This document shows, piece by piece, positions 18,072-27,311 of a stretch of 64,000 bases of DNA (position 1 is the first letter of the stretch; every line of letters begins with the position of its first letter). A program made the translations under genes and the position numbers. The notes under the pieces were generated by a model. The model was given only the letters and a program-made list of their open reading frames with translations. It was not told the DNA's origin and searched no databases. Source of the stretch: JAKAGZ01 sp963783855 (lineage in GTDB: Bacteria > Bacteroidota > Ignavibacteria > Ignavibacteriales > Ignavibacteriaceae); contig CAWAPE010000005.1 of assembly GCA_963783855.1 (NCBI GenBank), positions 310,001 to 374,000 on the forward strand, read 5' to 3'.

Positions 18072-18710
18072 ATGAATTATATCGTTAGCGCAATTATAGG
18101 CTATTTGCTTGGATCTATTCCAACAGCCTATTTTGTTTTAAAAAAAACACATAACCTCGATGTTACTGAAACAGGTTCAGGAAACGCTGGTGCAATGAAT
18201 TCCTTCGAAATTACTAATTCTAAAGTTGTAGGACTCGTTGTTCTTGTAATTGATGCTTTGAAGGGTCTGTTAAGCGTTTATCTCTGTTTGCTGATATTTC
18301 CCATAAATTTTGTATATCCAGCACTCGCATTATTCTTTGCAGTATTTAGCCACTGTTTTAATCCCTGGCTAAATTTTAAAGGCGGAAGAGGACTCGCTAC
18401 AGCAGCAGGAGGAGCAGCACTACTTTCTCCATTAATTTTGATTTCATGGGGAGCCCTTTGGGTATTATTATTCCTATTGAAAAAAGATATTTTAATTGCA
18501 AACGTTGGTGCCACAATATTAACAATCTTCTTTGCACTTTCATCAATAGATTTGATTTTCAATTACACATACCCTACTCCCGATTCCTATAGCACTCTTG
18601 TGCTATTTTCATCGGGTTTGTTAACAATAATATTTATTAAACATATTGAACCATTAAAAGAGATTATTTCTAATTTTAAAAATTCAGGTAAAAGGAAAAA
18701 AGATGAATAA
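18072..18710 (+). CDS. plsY: Glycerol-3-phosphate acyltransferase PlsY
   Basis: Integral membrane enzyme that acylates glycerol 3-phosphate from acyl-phosphate, the first step in phospholipid synthesis. The 212-residue protein has five to six hydrophobic helices. Its family motifs are GYLLGSIPTAYF, a SGNAGAMN block (commonly SGN-x-GATN in other bacteria), and HCFNPWLNFKGGRGLAT. It overlaps htrA by 8 bases and is the first gene of a plsY-htrA-purB run. Confidence 0.94.
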   Translation: MNYIVSAIIGYLLGSIPTAYFVLKKTHNLDVTETGSGNAGAMNSFEITNSKVVGLVVLVIDALKGLLSVYLCLLIFPINFVYPALALFFAVFSHCFNPWLNFKGGRGLATAAGGAALLSPLILISWGALWVLLFLLKKDILIANVGATILTIFFALSSIDLIFNYTYPTPDSYSTLVLFSSGLLTIIFIKHIEPLKEIISNFKNSGKRKKDE

Positions 18711-19896
18711 ATTTTGGAAAATTATTTTATTAGCTTCAGTCGTATTTTTTATTTCAGGTGGAATTTATTTCTTCGTAGCCTCTGAAAATCAGACGCCTGT
18801 CTTTACAGAAAGTGATTCACATTCCCCTGCTTTAACCGAAGGTTTGCAGACTATAAGCAAACAACAAAAAGATATCACTGATCAGAGAAATAATGTAATA
18901 ACAAAGACCGTAAAAGAAATAAGTCCGGCAGTAGTTGGAATAAATGTAACGGAGATAAGGCAATATCAGGATCCTTTTAGTTCTTTTTATCAGAACGATC
19001 CCTTCTTCAGACAATTTTTTGGAAACAGAGGCACATATAGCCAGAAAGTTAAAGAACTTGGATCAGGATATATTATTTCTCCCGATGGTTATATTGTGAC
19101 AAATGATCACGTAGCAGGAAATGCTTCAGAAATTACTGTAACGCTTACTAACGGGAAACAATATCAGGCTAAACTGGTTGGAACCGATCACGCTTCAGAT
19201 ATTTCTTTATTGAAAATTAAAGACTCCAACTTACCTTACGTAAAACTCGGCAACTCAGATAATAATATTATTGGTGAATGGGTTATCGCACTTGGAAATC
19301 CATTTGGCCTTTTTGAAATAAATGATAAACCAACGGTAACTGTGGGTGTAATTTCTGCTACAGGAATGAACCTCGAGCCTCTTGATAACAGGTATTACTT
19401 AAATATGATTCAAACTGATGCTTCAATTAACGGTGGTAACAGCGGTGGACCGCTTGTGAATAGTCTGGGTGAAGTTATTGGAATGAATACTCTCATTTAT
19501 ACTGCAGGCGGTGTTCAGGGAAGCATAGGGCTTGGTTTTGCGATTCCGATAAATAAGGTTAAAAGAATTGTAACTGAGCTAAAGGAAAATGGTAAAGTCA
19601 ATCGTAATTTTGATGTTGGATTGGGTGTCCAATCAATTGACGAAAATATAGCAAAAGCCTATGGACTTTCATCAGCAAGAGGAGTAATTGTAACAAGGGT
19701 TGTTAAAGGAAGCCCCGCCGATAAAAGTGGGATTAAAGTCCGTGATATTATTACCCAGGTTGAGAATTATAAGATTAGTAATCAGGAAACTCTTTTAAGT
19801 GTCTTTCAGGAATTCCGTGCCGGACAATCAGTAAAAATTAAATTAATGAGAAATGATAAAGCAATTACTACAACAATGAAACTGGAGCCTAAATGA
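18703..19896 (+). CDS. Periplasmic serine protease of the DegP/HtrA family
   Basis: 397 residues with an N-terminal signal anchor (IILLASVVFFISGGIYFF). The trypsin-like domain shows all three catalytic residues: His in TNDHVAGNA, Asp in HASDISLLKI, and Ser in NGGNSGGPL. One PDZ domain follows (about residues 300-395; GLGVQSIDENI, GSPADKSGIKVRDII). It degrades or refolds damaged envelope proteins. It is closest to DegS/DegQ-type layouts because it has a single PDZ. Both ends overlap the neighbouring genes (8 and 4 bases). Confidence 0.95.
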   Translation: MNKFWKIILLASVVFFISGGIYFFVASENQTPVFTESDSHSPALTEGLQTISKQQKDITDQRNNVITKTVKEISPAVVGINVTEIRQYQDPFSSFYQNDPFFRQFFGNRGTYSQKVKELGSGYIISPDGYIVTNDHVAGNASEITVTLTNGKQYQAKLVGTDHASDISLLKIKDSNLPYVKLGNSDNNIIGEWVIALGNPFGLFEINDKPTVTVGVISATGMNLEPLDNRYYLNMIQTDASINGGNSGGPLVNSLGEVIGMNTLIYTAGGVQGSIGLGFAIPINKVKRIVTELKENGKVNRNFDVGLGVQSIDENIAKAYGLSSARGVIVTRVVKGSPADKSGIKVRDIITQVENYKISNQETLLSVFQEFRAGQSVKIKLMRNDKAITTTMKLEPK

Positions 19897-21191
19897 TAGA
19901 GCGTTATACCCTTCCAGAGATGGGAAAAATCTGGGAGGATGAATTTAAATTTAAGACATGGTTGCAAATTGAAATTCTTGCCTGTGAGGCAAGATGTGAA
20001 ATGGGAAATATCCCAAAAGAAGATGTAGATGAAATAAAGAAGAAAGCTAAATTTGATGTAAATGCTGTACTTGAAATTGAAAAGACAACCAAACATGATG
20101 TAATAGCATTTTTAACAAATGTTGCTGAATACGTTGGTCCGGCATCAAGACATATTCACTATGGAATGACGTCCTCTGATATTCTGGACACAACCCTCTC
20201 CTACCAGATGAAATCTGCCGGAGAATTGTTATTAAAAAGATTACAAGAATTAAAAGAAGCGCTAAAGAAAAGAGGGATTGAACATAAAAATACTATTTGT
20301 GTTGGTCGTTCACATGGGATACATGCTGAGCCTACAACAATGGGATTAAAATTTGCTCTCTGGTTCGAAGAAACAAAAAGAAATATTGAACGGCTGGAAA
20401 GTGCAATTAAATCAATAAGCGTTGGACAAATTTCAGGAGCAGTCGGAACTTTTGAACATTTATCTCCTGAAGTTGAAAAATACGTTTGTAAAAAGATGGG
20501 GCTTTCCCCCGCCCCTGTTTCCACCCAGGTAATCCAAAGAGACCGACACGCAGAATTTGTAACTACTCTTTCTCTGATCGGTGCAACACTTGAAAAAATT
20601 GCTATTGAAATACGACACTTGCAGAGAACTGAAGTTCTGGAAGCTGAAGAATATTTTTCAAAAGGACAAAAAGGTTCTTCTGCAATGCCTCACAAAAGGA
20701 ATCCAATAGTAAGTGAAAGGATTACAGGACTTGCAAGAGTTCTTCGTGGAAATGCTATGGCTACAATCGAAAATGTAGCACTCTGGCATGAAAGAGATAT
20801 TTCCCATTCATCAGTTGAAAGAATTGTTGTTCCGGATAGCTGTATAGCCCTTGATTATATGCTGGATTTAATGACAAAATTAATAAGCAATCTTTTGATT
20901 TATCCTGAGAATATGATTAAAAATCTAAATATAACCCGGGGACTTGTTTTCTCGCAGACAGTTATGCTTAAATTAGTTACAAAGGGACTAACTCGTGAAG
21001 AAGCCTATAAACTTGTGCAGACTTCAGCAATGGATGTTTGGGCAGATCAGAATAAAACTCTTTATGAAGAGCTTTCAAAATCTGATGAAATAAAAAAATA
21101 TATAACTGAGCACGAATTGAAAGAGATTTTCGAGAATAAAAATATGTTGAAAAATGTTGATTTTATTTTCGCCCGTACAATTGAAGCCTGA
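19893..21191 (+). CDS. purB: Adenylosuccinate lyase
   Basis: Cleaves SAICAR and adenylosuccinate, releasing fumarate, in purine synthesis. At 432 residues it is the short Bacillus-type form. Visible motifs are HYGMTSSDILDT near residue 88, GRSHGIHAEPTT with a catalytic His, and the fumarase/aspartase-superfamily signature GSSAMPHKRNPI with its flexible catalytic Ser. The ATG overlaps the htrA stop (ATGA), so coupling is likely. Confidence 0.97.
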   Translation: MIERYTLPEMGKIWEDEFKFKTWLQIEILACEARCEMGNIPKEDVDEIKKKAKFDVNAVLEIEKTTKHDVIAFLTNVAEYVGPASRHIHYGMTSSDILDTTLSYQMKSAGELLLKRLQELKEALKKRGIEHKNTICVGRSHGIHAEPTTMGLKFALWFEETKRNIERLESAIKSISVGQISGAVGTFEHLSPEVEKYVCKKMGLSPAPVSTQVIQRDRHAEFVTTLSLIGATLEKIAIEIRHLQRTEVLEAEEYFSKGQKGSSAMPHKRNPIVSERITGLARVLRGNAMATIENVALWHERDISHSSVERIVVPDSCIALDYMLDLMTKLISNLLIYPENMIKNLNITRGLVFSQTVMLKLVTKGLTREEAYKLVQTSAMDVWADQNKTLYEELSKSDEIKKYITEHELKEIFENKNMLKNVDFIFARTIEA

Positions 21192-21367
21192 TAACCATAA
21201 ATAACATCCGGGCAATCATCTCCTAAAATAAAAACCATTCATCATAAACAGGTTGAATATATGTTTTCAGTAAAGTATTTAGTCTGTAATGGATCAAAAT
21301 TGTTTAGAAATTGTAAAACATAGGTTACAATTGGAATATGTAAATGAAAATTAATAAAGGAAAGTTA

Positions 21368-23443
21368 ATGAGAAGAATATTAATTCTGATAATAATTGTT
21401 GTCGCAGCAAACGTTTATCTGGCTAATTCGAATAAACCTGAACAGGAATATGTTGTAATCGGTCAGGATTCTGTCAAAGTAATTACTCCTGAACACCACA
21501 TGGCAAAGCTGGATGAATTGATAAACACATTATTATCAAGATACCACTATAAAAAATTTGAACTTAATGATTCATTATCATCTGTAATTTTTGATCGATA
21601 TATACAATCTCTTGATTACAACAGAAGTTATTTCTTTGCATCAGATATTAAATCATTTGATAAATACAGATATCAGCTTGATGACGATTTCAAAGACGGT
21701 GATGTACAACCTGAGTATAATATTTATAATTTATTCGTTCAAAGAATGAATAACAGGATAGATTATGTACACACACTCTTGAAAAAAGGATTCGATTTTT
21801 CTAAAAATGAAAGCTATGTTTTTAAAAGAGACAGTGCAGAATGGCCAAAAAATCAGGAGGAAATGGATGAGCTGTGGAGAAAGAAAGTAAAAAATGATGC
21901 TCTGAATCTTTTACTAACCGGGAAAGACTGGCCTTCGATAGTAAAAACTCTGGGAAAAAGATATGAGAATTACAGAAGGGCATATAACCAGTTAAACAGC
22001 CAGGATGTTTTTCAAATAGCGATGAACTCTTATACGGGTTCTATTGATCCACATACAACATACCTATCTCCGATTAGCAAGGATAATTTCAATATAGATA
22101 TGGCTAGATCACTTGAAGGAATAGGCGCACAGCTTACAACGGAGGATGAATATACAAAGGTATCTAAAATAATTGCCGGCGGTCCGGCTTTCAAAAGTAA
22201 TTTGCTTCATAATGGGGACAAAATTACGGGCGTTGCACAAGGTGAAGACGGCGAGATGGTTGATGTTATAGGATGGAGACTAAATGATGTTGTAAAATTA
22301 ATCAGGGGTGATAAAGGAACTGTTGTAAGATTACAAATACTCCCTGCTTCTGAGGGAGTAAATGCCGCTCCAAAAGAAATAAAGATAACCCGCGATAAAG
22401 TAAAGCTCAATGAAATGTCAGCAAAAATGGATACTCTTGATATAAAAGATAATAATACCCCTTTTCGTTTTGGAGTAATTACATTACCCGCATTTTACAG
22501 CGATTTCGAAGCTAAAGCCAGAGGAGATAAAAATTACAAAAGCACTACCAGGGATATAAAAAATCTCCTTGAAAAACTTAAAAAAGAGAAAGTTGATGGC
22601 GTAATAATCGATTTACGAAATAATGGTGGTGGATCATTGCAGGAAGTAATTTCTCTTGTCGGATTATTCATTAAAAATGGTCCTGTTGTTCAGGTTAAAA
22701 ATGCTGATGGAAGTGTTGAAGTTGACAGAGATCCTGATCCGGGTATTTTGTATGACGGTCCAATGGCTGTTATGGTTAATCGTTTTAGCGCTTCTGCGTC
22801 AGAAATCTTTACTGCCGCAATACAGGATTATGGCAGAGGAATTGTCGTTGGTGAAAACACATACGGAAAAGGAACTGTACAAAATGGTATTGACCTTAAC
22901 AGGATTGTACCTGAATCGGATAATAAGTTCGGTCAGATTAATTTAACAATTGCAAAATTTTACAGGGTAACAGGAAACAGCACACAAAACCTGGGAGTAA
23001 CACCCGATATTCAATTCCCTTCAGCTTACCCGGCTGATAAATTTGGCGAAAGTTCTCAAGCAAGTGCATTACCATGGGACCAAATAAAATCTTCTAATTT
23101 TACTCCATTTGGAAACATCAAAAAATATGTTCCTGCACTGGAAGAAAAGCATAAAGAAAGAATTAAAGATAATCCGGATTTCCAGGAATTAATTGCACAC
23201 GTTAACCATCTGAAAGAATCAATGGATAAACATTCTGTTTCCTTAAACCAGGATGTTAGAAAGAAGGAAAAAGAAGAACAGGAAGCAAAGAAACTGGCAT
23301 TGGAAAATGCGATTAGAAAAAGAGAAGGTCTAAAACTCCTGAAGAAAGGTGAGGTTCCTAATAATGATTCAAAAAATACTGATGCCGAGCTGGATGAAAC
23401 AGGACATATTCTTGCAGATTATATTATGATGACTATTGGATAA
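21368..23443 (+). CDS. Carboxy-terminal processing (tail-specific) protease
   Basis: About 691 residues from the ATG at 21368, which has an AAAGGA site six bases upstream. An in-frame ATG at 21344 would add 8 residues. An N-terminal signal anchor (ILILIIIVVAANVYL) is followed by a PDZ domain (GIGAQLTTEDEYTK to LRGDKGT-like, about 235-330) and the S41 peptidase core with VDGVIIDLRNNGGGSL, the Ser in RFSASASEIF and the Lys in GENTYGKGTVQ. A charged C-terminal extension is present, as in E. coli Prc/Tsp. It processes or degrades periplasmic proteins with nonpolar C-termini. Confidence 0.94.
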   Translation: MRRILILIIIVVAANVYLANSNKPEQEYVVIGQDSVKVITPEHHMAKLDELINTLLSRYHYKKFELNDSLSSVIFDRYIQSLDYNRSYFFASDIKSFDKYRYQLDDDFKDGDVQPEYNIYNLFVQRMNNRIDYVHTLLKKGFDFSKNESYVFKRDSAEWPKNQEEMDELWRKKVKNDALNLLLTGKDWPSIVKTLGKRYENYRRAYNQLNSQDVFQIAMNSYTGSIDPHTTYLSPISKDNFNIDMARSLEGIGAQLTTEDEYTKVSKIIAGGPAFKSNLLHNGDKITGVAQGEDGEMVDVIGWRLNDVVKLIRGDKGTVVRLQILPASEGVNAAPKEIKITRDKVKLNEMSAKMDTLDIKDNNTPFRFGVITLPAFYSDFEAKARGDKNYKSTTRDIKNLLEKLKKEKVDGVIIDLRNNGGGSLQEVISLVGLFIKNGPVVQVKNADGSVEVDRDPDPGILYDGPMAVMVNRFSASASEIFTAAIQDYGRGIVVGENTYGKGTVQNGIDLNRIVPESDNKFGQINLTIAKFYRVTGNSTQNLGVTPDIQFPSAYPADKFGESSQASALPWDQIKSSNFTPFGNIKKYVPALEEKHKERIKDNPDFQELIAHVNHLKESMDKHSVSLNQDVRKKEKEEQEAKKLALENAIRKREGLKLLKKGEVPNNDSKNTDAELDETGHILADYIMMTIG

Positions 23444-23451
23444 TTGTTTAA

Positions 23452-23481
23452 TGTAGAGACGCGTCATTCCGCGTCTCTACA
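23452..23481. repeat. Perfect 12-bp inverted repeat (GTAGAGACGCG type)
   Basis: TGTAGAGACGCG, a 6-base loop TCATTC, then CGCGTCTCTACA. It sits between convergent genes (tail-specific protease and aldehyde dehydrogenase), but the T run expected of a simple intrinsic terminator is missing on the plus-strand exit. It is GC-rich against its surroundings. Similar GTAGAGACGCG palindromes are known as dispersed repeats in other bacterial genomes. Only one copy was noticed here. Confidence 0.7.
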
Positions 23482-23491
23482 AAAAAAGAAA

Positions 23492-25024
23492 TTAAATATC
23501 GAACTTAATTCCCTGGGCTAACGGCAGCTCAGTTCCATAGTTGATAGTATTTGTTTGTCTTCTCATATAAGCTTTCCAGGCATCGGAACCTGATTCGCGA
23601 CCACCTCCGGTTTCTTTTTCACCACCAAAAGCGCCGCCAATCTCAGCACCGCTTGTACCGATATTCACATTAGCTATTCCGCAATCAGATCCTCTACCTG
23701 AAAGGAATTCTTCAGCTTCTCTCATATTCGTACTAAAAATAGCGGATGACAATCCCTGGACAACGTCATTATGAATCTGGATAGCGTTCTTAACTCCGCC
23801 AGAGTATTTAATTAAATATAAAATCGGAGCAAATGTTTCCTCCTGTACAATTTCATACTCATTTTTTGCTTCAACAATTGCAGGACGAATGTAGGTCCCG
23901 GCTTCATAGCCTTTCCCTTTTAAGACTTCACCACCGTAAATAACTTTTCCGCCTTCTTTCTTGACTTTCTGAAGTGCTTCAGTAAACATTTTAACCGCAT
24001 CTTTATCAATCAATGGTCCAACGTGATTTTTTTCATCCAATGGATTTCCGATCTTAAGACCTTTATAAGCTTTTAATAATGAGGCTTTTACTTTGTTGTA
24101 AATTGATTCGTGAATAATCAATCTTCTTGTTGAAGTACATCTCTGTCCACAGGTTCCTACTGCACCAAACACTATCGCAGGCATAGCCATTTTAAGATCA
24201 GCATCAGGAGTTAAGATAATACCGTTATTCCCACCAAGTTCCATAATTGCTTTTCCGAATCTTCCTGCAATTACCTGGTTAGCGTGCCTACCCACTCTTG
24301 TAGAACCTGTTATGGATATAAGGGGAACTCTTTTGTCATTTAACATTGTTTCGCCAATACTGGAGCCTCTGCCAATTACAAGATTAAAAATACCTTCTGG
24401 TAAATTGTTTTCTTTAATTACCTCAGATATAATATTCTGAGTTGCAATTGCAGAAAGAGGAACTTTTGAGGATGGTTTCCAGAGATTTACATCACCGCAT
24501 ACAGCCGCAAGCATTGCGTTCCAGGAATATACAGCAACAGGGAAATTAAATGCTGAAACTGTTCCAACAATTCCAAGTGGATGATACTGGTCGTACATTC
24601 TGTGGTTAGATCTCTCAGAAACCATCGTATATCCGTACAATTGTCTTGATTGGCCAACCGCAAAGTCGCATATATCAATCATTTCCTGAACTTCACCTAA
24701 ACCTTCCTGTAGTGATTTTCCCATTTCAAAAGAAACCAATCTTCCCAGGTAGGGTTTGTATTCACGGAGTTTTAGTCCGATTTGCCTTACTATTTCCCCT
24801 CTTTTAGGGGCAGGCATATCTCTCCAGACAGGGAAAGCTTTTTCAGCCTGTTTAATTACTTTGTTGTAGTCTTTTTCAGATGCCTGGTAAACAGATCCGA
24901 TAAATTCCCCGGTTGCCGGTGAATAAATTTTTAATTCACCTTCCCCTTTCGTTTCGTTCCATTTTCTGCCGGTTGAAGAACCGAAATTCTTCTTTTTTAT
25001 TCCTAATTTATTTAAGAATTGCAT
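23492..25024 (-). CDS. Aldehyde dehydrogenase, ALDH7/aminoadipate-semialdehyde type
   Basis: 510 residues, NAD(P)-dependent. It contains the catalytic Glu in IMELGGNNG, the catalytic Cys in GTCGQRCTSTRR, the nucleotide-site SITGSTRVGR, and the late motif EETFAPILYLI. The ELGGNN and CGQRCTS wording fits the ALDH7 (alpha-aminoadipate semialdehyde / piperideine-6-carboxylate) branch. The neighbouring lysine 6-transaminase supplies exactly that semialdehyde, so it probably yields 2-aminoadipate. It lies 24 bases downstream of the Rrf2 gene in the same operon. Confidence 0.9.
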   Translation of the reverse strand: MQFLNKLGIKKKNFGSSTGRKWNETKGEGELKIYSPATGEFIGSVYQASEKDYNKVIKQAEKAFPVWRDMPAPKRGEIVRQIGLKLREYKPYLGRLVSFEMGKSLQEGLGEVQEMIDICDFAVGQSRQLYGYTMVSERSNHRMYDQYHPLGIVGTVSAFNFPVAVYSWNAMLAAVCGDVNLWKPSSKVPLSAIATQNIISEVIKENNLPEGIFNLVIGRGSSIGETMLNDKRVPLISITGSTRVGRHANQVIAGRFGKAIMELGGNNGIILTPDADLKMAMPAIVFGAVGTCGQRCTSTRRLIIHESIYNKVKASLLKAYKGLKIGNPLDEKNHVGPLIDKDAVKMFTEALQKVKKEGGKVIYGGEVLKGKGYEAGTYIRPAIVEAKNEYEIVQEETFAPILYLIKYSGGVKNAIQIHNDVVQGLSSAIFSTNMREAEEFLSGRGSDCGIANVNIGTSGAEIGGAFGGEKETGGGRESGSDAWKAYMRRQTNTINYGTELPLAQGIKFDI

Positions 25025-25048
25025 TTTAATACTCCCTGATATTTTATA

Positions 25049-25474
25049 TCAATGATCGTTTTGATTTATATTATTTAATATGTCTTTTAAGGTAATTTGT
25101 TTCATTTTATTCTCTATGTCTACCTGTATATCTGCAAAAAGATTCAGAAAAAAATTATTTAGATTCATAATCTCATCCTGGTTGCCCTTGTTCTCTGCAA
25201 CATTTAGATAAAAAGCCTTCCTGTCTTCAATCGCACAATAAATATCCTGTAGGTGAAGTTCATCAATATTTTTTTTTATGATAAATCCACCTGACGCTCC
25301 GTGCGTACTTTCTACAATATCGTTTTTAACTAGCATTGATAAAATTTTTCTGAGCTTTGATGCATTTATTCCTGTATGATTTGAAATTTCATTACTCGTT
25401 TTAGGTTCAGGACTCGTCTTTGCAATGTAACAGAGTGCTTTTACTGAAGTTGATAATTTAGTTGATGCTGACAT
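25049..25474 (-). CDS. Rrf2-family transcriptional regulator
   Basis: 141 residues with an N-terminal winged helix: LSTSVKALCYIA, SNEISNHTGINASKLRKILS as recognition region, and the wing STHGASGGFIIKK. The three closely spaced cysteines that bind the IscR/NsrR cluster are absent (only Cys in ALCYIA and IYCAIE), so Fe-S sensing is unlikely. It is co-transcribed with the aldehyde dehydrogenase and divergent from lysine transaminase, so it probably controls lysine degradation and itself. Confidence 0.9.
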   Translation of the reverse strand: MSASTKLSTSVKALCYIAKTSPEPKTSNEISNHTGINASKLRKILSMLVKNDIVESTHGASGGFIIKKNIDELHLQDIYCAIEDRKAFYLNVAENKGNQDEIMNLNNFFLNLFADIQVDIENKMKQITLKDILNNINQNDH

Positions 25475-25822
25475 AATTTTTGTTTATTGTTACAGTAAGT
25501 GTAACTAATGATATTCTAAAAAGCAAGTTATTTAGCAATATAAGCCATATTTACTGGTGATTTTAGAATTTATCTTCATGGATTGATTCTACATTCTTAA
25601 ATTTCTACATTTACTGCTGTAAAATTAATAGAATTTTTATGCATCAATACATCATATTTTCAGAACAAACAGGTTTCAATAACTTGCGGAGCTACTTAAG
25701 TTCCCGCTTCGAGAACGTTTTCTAATCACGTTCCCCACTCACTACTATTCATAAATTATTTTATTCAACTTACTATTAAACGGCTTTTTGCTGTTCTAAT
25801 TTTTTCTGTTCAGGAGGAAATA
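25475..25822. promoter_or_regulatory. Divergent control region of the lysine-degradation locus
   Basis: 348 bases between rrf2 (minus) and lysine transaminase (plus), with no gene. Two inverted repeats stand out: GTTACA-N5-TGTAAC at 25489-25505, and GAACGT-N9-ACGTTC at 25713-25733. The first is placed to autoregulate rrf2, the second lies about 90 bases before the transaminase start. A strong AGGAGG site precedes the transaminase ATG. Confidence 0.5.
25489..25505. promoter_or_regulatory. Candidate Rrf2 operator
   Basis: A perfect 6-bp inverted repeat, GTTACA GTAAG TGTAAC, 14 bases upstream of the rrf2 start. The size and dyad spacing suit a winged-helix dimer. The assignment to this regulator is inference. 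Confidence 0.45.
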
Positions 25823-27188
25823 ATGTTAAACAATAATCAAGAAGAAGATTTAATGACAAAAACTGAAGAAATATCGCCCGATAAAGTACACTCGACTTTA
25901 GCAAAATATATGCTGACGGATGGTTTTAATATTGTGTTAGATATGAAAAACAGTAAAGGTTCAATACTAATTGATGCTAAGACAGGAATTAAATACATTG
26001 ATTTTTTTACTTTCTTCGCATCTAATCCACTAGGAATGAATCATCCCGGAATTAATAATGAAAAATTCAGGACAAGACTCGCTGATGTTGCCATGGTTAA
26101 GCCATCAAATTCTGATATCTATACAAACTATTTGGCCGAATTTGTAGAGACATTTGGAAGAATTGCGAAACCTGAATACATGAAACATTTATTCTTTGTT
26201 TCCGGCGGCGCACTTGCAGTTGAAAATGGTTTAAAAGTTGCTTTCGACTGGAAAGTTCAAAAGAATTTTGAAAAAGGTTATAAGGAAGAAAAAGGACACA
26301 AGGTTCTCCATTTTAAGGAAGCTTTTCACGGTAGAAGCGGATATACAATGTCACTCACAAACACCGATCCGGTAAAAGTTAAATATTTTCCTAAATTCGA
26401 CTGGCCAAGAGTTACAAATCCTAAAATTACTTTCCCTCTGGAAGATAATCTTGAAAGTGTACAAAAACTGGAACAACAGTCTATTGAAGAAATCCAAAAT
26501 GCTATAAAGAACAATAAAGATGATATCGCTGTGATTATAATTGAACCAATTCAAGGCGAAGGCGGCGATAATATGTTCAGGAAGGAATTTTTTGAAAAAC
26601 TTAGAAAAATTGCAGATGAAAATGAAATCCTCCTGATGTTTGATGAAGTACAGACAGGTGTTGGTTTAACCGGAAAGATGTGGGCTCACGAATATTATGT
26701 AAAACCCGATATCATTTCGTTTGGTAAAAAGACACAAGCATGCGGAATTATGGTATCTGACAGAATTGATGACATTAAAGGATAATGTTTTTAATGTTTC
26801 CAGTAGAATTAATTCTACCTGGGGAGCAAACCTTGTTGATATGGTGAGATCTCAAAGAATATTTGAAATTATTGAAGAGGAGAATCTTGTAGAAAATGCC
26901 AGAGTACAGGGAGAATACCTGAAAGACAGCCTTATGAAAATTCAGAATGACTTCCCTCACCTCGTATCAAATACGAGGGGATTAGGGTTAATGTGTTCTT
27001 TTGATTTGCCCAACGCAGAAATCAGAAATAACTTTACAAAAATGTGCGAAAAAGAAAAACTTCTGATACTAGGATGCGGGCAAAAAACCGTACGCTTCAG
27101 ACCGGCATTAAATATTAAAAGAGAATATCTTGATGAAGGCTTGAATATTATCAGAAAAGTTCTCACATTAATGGCGTCCAATAATTAA
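25823..27188 (+). pseudogene. lat: L-lysine 6-transaminase, one-base frameshift
   Basis: PLP enzyme that moves the epsilon-amino group of lysine to 2-oxoglutarate. The first 318 or so codons read cleanly through FFVSGGALAVENGLK, HFKEAFHGRSGY, EPIQGEGGDN, the PLP Asp in LMFDEVQTGVG, and the PLP Lys in SFGKKTQACG. The frame then shifts within AAAGG at about 26777-26781. Deleting one G restores I-K-D-N-V-F-N-V-SSRINSTWGANLVDM, which continues to 27188 for a normal 454 residues. Nothing else is degraded, so this may be a recent mutation, a sequencing or assembly error, or programmed slippage. The start is supported by AGGAGG six bases upstream. Confidence 0.85.
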
Positions 27189-27211
27189 AATTAATTATTA
27201 TACTACTTGCA

Positions 27212-27247
27212 CAGCGGCTTCCACAAAACGGGAGCCGTTGTTATTTT
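27212..27247 (+). terminator. Rho-independent terminator after lysine transaminase
   Basis: An 11-bp stem (CAGCGGCTTCC with GGGAGCCGTTG, two G-T pairs) and a 7-base loop, followed by TTATTTT. It lies 24 bases after the transaminase stop. Confidence 0.8.
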
Positions 27248-27311
27248 AAAGAGAAAAAAGGCTATTTTATACAACACAATTATAACAACAAAGAAATAAT
27301 TTTAGATCTTA

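Noticed and set aside
26326..26960. Minus-strand frames opposite the lysine transaminase
   Set aside because: Shadows of the real gene; the frameshift and conserved motifs lie on the plus strand.
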